From JABFRG01 sp046351415 (GTDB lineage Bacteria; Myxococcota_A; Polyangia; Polyangiales; Polyangiaceae): a DNA stretch of 64,000 bases. How positions within the stretch are numbered: the stretch's first letter is position 1; every line of letters starts with the position of its first letter. The stretch spans positions 124,001 to 188,000 of the forward strand of contig JAXLYO010000013.1 in assembly GCA_046351415.1 (NCBI GenBank). Direction: 5' to 3'. Made by a program: the position numbers and the translations under genes. The notes beneath the pieces are model-generated. The model did no database searches and had not been told where the DNA came from. It worked only from the letters and a program-made list of their open reading frames with translations. Of this stretch, positions 59,200-64,000 are shown in pieces.

Positions 59200-59895
59200 T
59201 CACTCGACTTTCGTGAACTCCATGTAGTTGTGCCCCTGTCTGATCGTCAGGAACTCCTCGTCTTGAAATCGTTTCACGGCGAAGAAGAGCTCCGTTGTGC
59301 GAGGAGCCGGACTTGGGCATACGAGTTGCGATACGGCGAAGCCGCCGCTTCCACTGAACTTCTTGTCCCACGCGTACCATTCGGACCGGGAATCCACGAC
59401 TCCGTCCCTATCGACAATCGATCGGACGCAGCCCCCCTCGAATCGGACGGTCATTCTTCGGCGGCCGCCGGCAAAGGGGGATGTGGTGATGTACCGTGTG
59501 AGGACATAGGTGCCTTGGGGGTAATCAGCGTCTGGGTTGAAGACCCAAGGGGTTTCACCCGGGCTCGTCTCTTCGTCGACGAGCGCAGCGCGCCGATCCA
59601 TGGAAGGGCCGGCGCAAGTAGCTCCGCAGGCACTTGCGCTTTTCGGGCCCGCTTGCCCAGAGGAAGACCCACTGCCTCCGCTCGACGCGTTCGACCCGCT
59701 CGACCCGGAGGTACTGGGAGTGTTACCCGATGCGCGTGCGCCATCGCTGCCGCCATCCCCATCGTCCCCAGAGCCCGTGCTCGACCGCCCGTCGTCGACG
59801 GAACGGATGAGTCCGCACCCGGTGGCAAAAGAGGAAGACAAAGCAGCGGCCATGACCGCGGGAACAAAGAGGGATCGAAAGCGGAGGACTTGCAT
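59200..59895 (-). CDS. lipoprotein of unknown function
   Basis: 231 residues from ATG 59895; the frame also has ATG 59928 and TTG 59961 upstream. The signal peptide ends F-A-T-G-C with Cys27. A Gly/Ser/Asp-rich linker (about 35-85) resembles those of the other lipoproteins here. The mature domain (about 95-231) has four Cys and a beta-rich pattern (G-T-Y-V-L-T-R-Y-I-T-T; R-M-T-V-R-F-E-G-G-C). No family recognised. Confidence 0.65.
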   Translation of the reverse strand: MQVLRFRSLFVPAVMAAALSSSFATGCGLIRSVDDGRSSTGSGDDGDGGSDGARASGNTPSTSGSSGSNASSGGSGSSSGQAGPKSASACGATCAGPSMDRRAALVDEETSPGETPWVFNPDADYPQGTYVLTRYITTSPFAGGRRRMTVRFEGGCVRSIVDRDGVVDSRSEWYAWDKKFSGSGGFAVSQLVCPSPAPRTTELFFAVKRFQDEEFLTIRQGHNYMEFTKVE

Positions 59896-60078
59896 CCCAT
59901 TCAAACTGGCACTTCCGATGCGGGCTGCCATGACCGAGTGGTCGTTGTCCGAAAATGACAATGACGAGAGGATGCCTTCACCGTCTTTGAAAAGGCACTT
60001 CAGAGCCGCCAGGTCTCGGCTCCGTGTCGAGATGGAGTGTTGTATACAAGCATTCGAATGCGGCTCGATGCTGCGACC

Positions 60079-62268
60079 CTAGAACGTGGCCACCACGACG
60101 GGTGAAGCTCCCATCGTGGCCGAGAAGCGTTCGATGCCAGGTCGCTTCCGCATGGGGAACCGGAAGCGGTAGACGAAGCCGACTTTCCACAGGGAGCTCG
60201 GGATCGACAGCGGCACGTTGAACGTCAGCGTTTGCGGGTCTGGAGTGATCCAACTGAACTGTGCACGGGCGACTACTTTTGCGATGACGCTAAGCCGACG
60301 TTCGCCTGCGGCCGGTCCGTCCACACGAATCCAAACTTCTCCCATCCGGACGGCAAAGTCATCCGTTCGGGTTCCAAGCAGCGTGATGCCTGGAGCGAAA
60401 CTGCGGTCTTCGTGCAACGCGAGACGTGCGAGGATGCGCTGGTCGAAGCTCGCAACATCCGCTGTTGCTCCCATCGAAGCTGCGCGGTTTCGCAGAATGC
60501 GGAGCTCATCCAGCGATGAGCTGTCGCTCGGCAGGGGCGGCAGATCCGTCTGTTCGAGGTGATGACGGAGTTCCCACGTGAGGAAGGGATCGGGAGCCGT
60601 TCCGATGTCGTACGCGGGCTCGGTCTCGGTAAACAGCCAGAGTTCCAGCAACGAAGGTGCGCGCTCTCCGAGAGAGTACGCGTTGGCAGGTCCAGCAGAA
60701 TGCCGCCGATCGACGACCCACAAATCGCCGTAAGCTTGGACGGGCGCTTCGGAGCCGAAGCGGACAAAGTTCATGCCTGACAGCGCAGAGGGACGACCGA
60801 GCCATACCGGACTCGGGACATCGTGTTGCATCGGCCCGCTGCTGGAGTTGCGAAAATCTCGTTGGGTAGCCCACGACTGCGCGGCTCCGAATGGGAGGGA
60901 TGAATCGACCTCGAGCAAGTCGCCGCGCGGAACGAGCGGACGAACGACCCGACGGAGGACGAGCGTCTGGTCTCGGTTCATGGGACCTGAACTCGCGAAG
61001 TTCCCTCCGGTGCTTCTCCAATTGAACGCGCACCGCAGGGAGTCGGGCATCACGACTGCGAGAAAGATTCCGAGAATCCCGAGCGCAACGGCATCGACTC
61101 GTTGTGTCGCTCGCGGAAGCGAGGTCCCTGGGACGAATCGGCTCCAGGCCTTGGTGACGAGACCATGAACGGTCGATCCGAGTTGTCCAAACGCGAAAGC
61201 GAAATAGAGCGCGAAGTAGTGAGGCCAAAACGTGTGGACGTCCGCTCCTTGCGGAAACGCCATGTATTGGACGTACGAGAGGAGAAGGGCGACGAGGGCA
61301 AAGACCTCTTCGTCGCGTCGATATCGAAGGGTACGTACGACGGAGACGATGCATGCGACTTTTCCCAAGAAGAGAGGCAAGGGCGTAAAGCTTGCCTCGA
61401 TCCAGGTCTTGCGGCGCTCGAACGCTTGGAACAGCGTCTCGTGGACGGAACCATCAACGCTGCGGCGGGTCGCCTGAGCGAGAAGGCATTCGATGCGATT
61501 GCCCTTGTACAAAAGGAACATCGTAAAGAGGCCCATGCTGGCCGTCATGACGGCGGTTGTGGCCCACCAGCGCGCGTATCGTTCTCGGTTGACGCGAGGT
61601 GACCACGTGGTTGGAGTCAAGAAGCGTCGCGTGAAACCCCAGCCAAGCACAGCACCCAAGTAGATGAAGCCAGGCCAGTCGCCCGTGCTCGCGAATGCGG
61701 CGCCCGCGATGCTCGCCATGAGGTGGAGGTAGCGGCCGCTCTCCAGGTAGCGAACATGACCCCATGAGAAAAGAGCGCAACCGAAGATGACGAAGACCTC
61801 CAGGCTCTGGAACTTCGCGAAACCGATTGCCAGTGGAAGGCAGACGAAGCCCCAAGCGGTGCACGCGGCACCAAACTCTCCGAGCTGCTTGCGGACTGTA
61901 CTCCACAAGATGGGTGGGGTGAGGCAACTCATGACAATCGCCGGCATGACTGCGACGAAGTTCGAGTGGCCAAAGGCGCGTGCGGTTCCTCCGGCGACCC
62001 ACAGCATTCCGTATGGATGGCTGCAGATCCACTGGGCTGCTGGCGGTGCTGCCGCCGTGAACCATAGCCACGAGGGGTACCACTGGCGCCAGCGGAAAGC
62101 GTTTTCTCCCACCATGACGTTCGCGACGAGCCCGCCGCCCAAGTGTCCCTCGCCGTGGGGCGAGAACGCTCCCCAGAACGTCATGACGGCAAAGAAAGCG
62201 AACGCCGCATAGGCAGCGATAAGCGTCGCGGGAGGAAACGAGCGCCGGGGTGGCTCGAACTCGGTCAC
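60079..62268 (-). CDS. GT-C-like polytopic membrane protein
   Basis: 729 residues from GTG 62268, which overlaps the gmhB stop by four bases; the open frame further upstream lies inside gmhB. About 12 membrane helices span residues 14-420. The first outer loop has F-S-P-H-G-E-G-H-L-G-G-G (35-46) and I-C-S-H-P-Y-G-M-L-W (81-90), in the place of GT-C catalytic motifs. A large C-terminal soluble region of about 300 residues follows. It is the last gene of the hddA-gmhA-gmhB run, which suggests use of the heptose product or of a related donor. Confidence 0.7.
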   Translation of the reverse strand: MTEFEPPRRSFPPATLIAAYAAFAFFAVMTFWGAFSPHGEGHLGGGLVANVMVGENAFRWRQWYPSWLWFTAAAPPAAQWICSHPYGMLWVAGGTARAFGHSNFVAVMPAIVMSCLTPPILWSTVRKQLGEFGAACTAWGFVCLPLAIGFAKFQSLEVFVIFGCALFSWGHVRYLESGRYLHLMASIAGAAFASTGDWPGFIYLGAVLGWGFTRRFLTPTTWSPRVNRERYARWWATTAVMTASMGLFTMFLLYKGNRIECLLAQATRRSVDGSVHETLFQAFERRKTWIEASFTPLPLFLGKVACIVSVVRTLRYRRDEEVFALVALLLSYVQYMAFPQGADVHTFWPHYFALYFAFAFGQLGSTVHGLVTKAWSRFVPGTSLPRATQRVDAVALGILGIFLAVVMPDSLRCAFNWRSTGGNFASSGPMNRDQTLVLRRVVRPLVPRGDLLEVDSSLPFGAAQSWATQRDFRNSSSGPMQHDVPSPVWLGRPSALSGMNFVRFGSEAPVQAYGDLWVVDRRHSAGPANAYSLGERAPSLLELWLFTETEPAYDIGTAPDPFLTWELRHHLEQTDLPPLPSDSSSLDELRILRNRAASMGATADVASFDQRILARLALHEDRSFAPGITLLGTRTDDFAVRMGEVWIRVDGPAAGERRLSVIAKVVARAQFSWITPDPQTLTFNVPLSIPSSLWKVGFVYRFRFPMRKRPGIERFSATMGASPVVVATF

Positions 62269-62879
62269 GGTCGCGTCGCGACGATCGCCTGCGCGATCGC
62301 GAGAAGGTTCGCGCCGTGGACCGAGGGCGAACACGCTGGCCCTAGGCGCAAGGGACAGAGCTCGCATCGCCTCGTGTCGAAGAGCATCGCCGTGCGCACG
62401 CCTGCGCGTTCCCCCGCGACGACATCGCCTCGTGAATCACCGATCATCCACGTATTTTCGGGTTTTGCGCCGAGCTTTTGCATGCATTCTACAAGCATGC
62501 CCGCGGCGGGCTTGCGGCAGTCACATGGGCCCACGAGACTCGGGTCACCACCTTGGCCTCCCGTCTCGTGATGCATGCACACGGCGACGTGATCGACCGT
62601 GATGCCTTCCTTGGCGAGCAGGGCGACGAGAGCTTCGTTCGTCCTCGCCACGGCTTCGCGGCTGATTTGCCCTTTCGCAGGGCCCGGTTGGTTCGTTGCG
62701 ATGGCGATTCGATACCCTGCGTCGCGGAGTGTTCGCAGGCCCTCGAACGTCTTGCTCAGAAACTTGAGCTGATTCGGATGGAAGGCAACCACGATGGCGC
62801 CCGTCTCTTCGTCGCGTACGACGTCGATGAGGGTGCCATCGCGGTCGAGAATGGCGAGTTTTACTTCGTGCTCTCCCAC
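62265..62879 (-). CDS. gmhB: D,D-heptose 1,7-bisphosphate phosphatase
   Basis: 204 residues. HAD superfamily, HisB-N/GmhB branch: D-R-D-G-T-L-I-D at 12-19 with the nucleophilic Asp, A-T-N-Q-P near 60-64, and the zinc loop C-x-H-H-x11-C-D-C-R-K-P near 100-120. C-D-C-R-K-P is diagnostic. G-D-S-R-G-D completes the site. It removes the C7 phosphate during activated heptose synthesis. The start overlaps the gmhA 3' end by 19 bp. Confidence 0.9.
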   Translation of the reverse strand: MGEHEVKLAILDRDGTLIDVVRDEETGAIVVAFHPNQLKFLSKTFEGLRTLRDAGYRIAIATNQPGPAKGQISREAVARTNEALVALLAKEGITVDHVAVCMHHETGGQGGDPSLVGPCDCRKPAAGMLVECMQKLGAKPENTWMIGDSRGDVVAGERAGVRTAMLFDTRRCELCPLRLGPACSPSVHGANLLAIAQAIVATRP

Positions 62880-63457
62880 TTGGTCGCCTTCATCGCCAGC
62901 GCCGGGTGCGTCACGAGCATGTGCCAGACAACGGCGGCAAACCCTTCGGTGTGCGGCGTGACACGGGCGTCGTTTACCGTCGGAACGATGACGCAGGCGT
63001 CGGACACTTGCTTCGTGTAGCCACCGTCACGGCCGACGATGCCGTATACCTTTGCGCCGACTTCCTTCGCCAGCTCGAGTGCGCGAACCAGGTTCACCGA
63101 GACGTTCTTCTCGCGATTGCCGCCGCCGACCGAGAAGACGAGGAGCGCGTCGCCCTTCTTGAGGCGCGAGCCGCGGAGCCACTCGATGAACGATGTGTCC
63201 CAGCCCTCGTCGTTTACGCGAGCCGTGAGCTCGGAGACGTTGTCCGTGGGGCAGTACGCTTCGAAGCCGCAGATCTTGCGGAAGTCGTTCACGGCGTGCG
63301 AGGCGTGGCCCGCCGAGCCGCCCACGCCGAGGATGAAGAGGCGTCCCGTCTCGCGCATCGACGCGAGGCCCGTAGCCGTCTTTTCGATCGCCTCGCGGTC
63401 GATGGTGTTGGCGATTTTGACGGTCTCTTCCAAGAATGAATCGACGAAGCTGCTCAT
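62861..63457 (-). CDS. gmhA: sedoheptulose-7-phosphate isomerase (GmhA-like SIS protein)
   Basis: 198 residues. A single SIS domain: L-F-I-L-G-V-G-G-S-A-G-H-A-S-H-A (near 40-55), N-D-F-R-K-I near 57-62, and V-F-S-V-G-G-G-N-R-E-K-N (near 107-118). It converts sedoheptulose 7-phosphate to D-glycero-D-manno-heptose 7-phosphate, the first committed heptose step. Length and motif order match GmhA. It is transcribed just after hddA, with a 12-bp gap, and overlaps gmhB. Confidence 0.88.
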   Translation of the reverse strand: MSSFVDSFLEETVKIANTIDREAIEKTATGLASMRETGRLFILGVGGSAGHASHAVNDFRKICGFEAYCPTDNVSELTARVNDEGWDTSFIEWLRGSRLKKGDALLVFSVGGGNREKNVSVNLVRALELAKEVGAKVYGIVGRDGGYTKQVSDACVIVPTVNDARVTPHTEGFAAVVWHMLVTHPALAMKATKWESTK

Positions 63458-63469
63458 AGTCGTAGTCCT

Positions 63470-64000
63470 TTAGGAGGTGTGAAGATTGGCGGCAATGCGT
63501 GCGCCGTCCAAGTCGAAGCGGAAGCGTAGCGGTTTCAGGCCCCGCGCCACAATGGTGTCATAGACCTTCCGGCGCAGTTCGGGGCGAACGTAGAACATGA
63601 AGAAGCCGCCGCCGCCGGCCCCCATGATCTTTCCGCCAATGGCGCCTGCCGCGCGGGCGGCGTCGTAGTGCTCATCGAGCTCCGAGCCGGACATGTTCGA
63701 CGCGAGCTTGCGCTTGTTCATCCAGTGCTCGTGGAGGAGGTCGCCGAAATCGTCGACGCGGCCTTCGAGGAGGAATTTGCGCGTCTCGTAGCCCATCTCC
63801 TTGATGCGGTGCATGCGCTTCACGGCGTCGTCTTGGTTCTGGGAGATCGTCTTCGCCTGCTCCGAGAGCACCGTGGAGGCTTTGCGCTCGACGCCCGTGT
63901 AGAAGATGAGGAGGTTGCTCTGGAGCTCGTCCATGACCTCCGGCTTGATGGGAAGGCGCTCGGCCTCGACGCTGCCGTCCTTGTTGAAGGTGAAGGCCGT
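63470..64000 (-). CDS. hddA: D-glycero-alpha-D-manno-heptose 7-phosphate kinase, C-terminal part (cut by the edge)
   Basis: The C-terminal 176 residues of a GHMP-family kinase; the N-terminal half with the ATP loop lies outside the window. The conserved GHMP motif 3 is G-G-K-I-M-G-A-G-G-G-G-F-F-M-F, which together with the gmhA/gmhB neighbours identifies HddA (the alpha-anomer kinase of the GDP-heptose branch) rather than HldE. The frame is open to base 64000. The guanylyltransferase HddC is not in view. Confidence 0.85.
   Translation of the reverse strand, partial: TAFTFNKDGSVEAERLPIKPEVMDELQSNLLIFYTGVERKASTVLSEQAKTISQNQDDAVKRMHRIKEMGYETRKFLLEGRVDDFGDLLHEHWMNKRKLASNMSGSELDEHYDAARAAGAIGGKIMGAGGGGFFMFYVRPELRRKVYDTIVARGLKPLRFRFDLDGARIAANLHTS

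Noticed and set aside
57352..59958. 868-codon plus-strand open frame
   Set aside because: Out of frame with the supported GT-C gene and running over two genes; Arg-rich, no domains.

Overview
The window looks like chromosomal DNA of a high-GC Myxococcota (delta-proteobacterial lineage, most like the Polyangia). Nearly every codon ends in G or C. There are at least ten predicted lipoproteins, several carrying the disulfide-rich 'NGxETDxDCGG' repeats typical of that group. A Hanks-type Ser/Thr kinase has an HRDVSPQN catalytic loop, there is a TIGR03960-type radical SAM/DUF2344 fusion, and GTG/TTG starts with 4-base stop/start overlaps are common. This is inferred from gene content; no 16S gene is present.

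Layout. (1) 1-1.85 kb: a PaaI-type thioesterase, a DUF1993 gene broken by one amber codon, and debris of an ISL3-family element (transposase C-terminus plus a duplicated 84-bp element end) lying just beyond the 3' end of a tRNA-Pro(UGG) gene. (2) 1.9-5.6 kb, minus strand: a small protein, a Cys-rich lipoprotein with a formylglycine-generating-enzyme-like domain, queE and a beta-propeller lipoprotein. (3) 5.6-16.1 kb, mostly plus: rsgA, a HExxH lipoprotein, a DUF3160 lipoprotein, the radical SAM fusion, a TauE/SafE permease and another lipoprotein. (4) 16.1-18.9 kb, minus: an RpoH-like sigma factor followed by an S41 processing protease. (5) 19.1-23.7 kb, plus: DUF218 protein, HEAT-cyclophilin lipoprotein, coaX and an orphan FecCD permease. 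(6) 23.7-30.1 kb, minus: a TPR protein, a Ser/Thr kinase, a PEGA protein, a branched terminator, and a lipoprotein with one CxxCH haem site. (7) 30.3-36.8 kb: a stand-alone LanC-like protein, a TonB-dependent receptor, an RseP-like site-2 protease and a Cys-rich/fibrinogen-like lipoprotein. (8) 36.9-64 kb: a large surface-glycan locus with four methyltransferases, two methyltransferase/GT2-type proteins, an epimerase, gmd and fcl, seven large polytopic GT-C-like proteins, a discoidin-domain protein, and hddA-gmhA-gmhB for activated heptose. The right edge cuts hddA.

How the genes work together. Region 8 contains nucleotide-sugar synthesis (GDP-mannose 4,6-dehydratase/GDP-fucose synthase type enzymes and the HddA/GmhA/GmhB route towards GDP-heptose). 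It also holds GT2 enzymes that probably charge a lipid carrier, and membrane GT-C proteins that would use the lipid-linked sugars on the periplasmic side. I did not find a clear new defence or mobile system. The most unusual items are the orphan LanC-like cyclase with an intact zinc site, the GT-C-rich glycan locus, the methyltransferase-GT2 fusions, and two Cys-rich lipoproteins with the same scaffold but different C-terminal domains.
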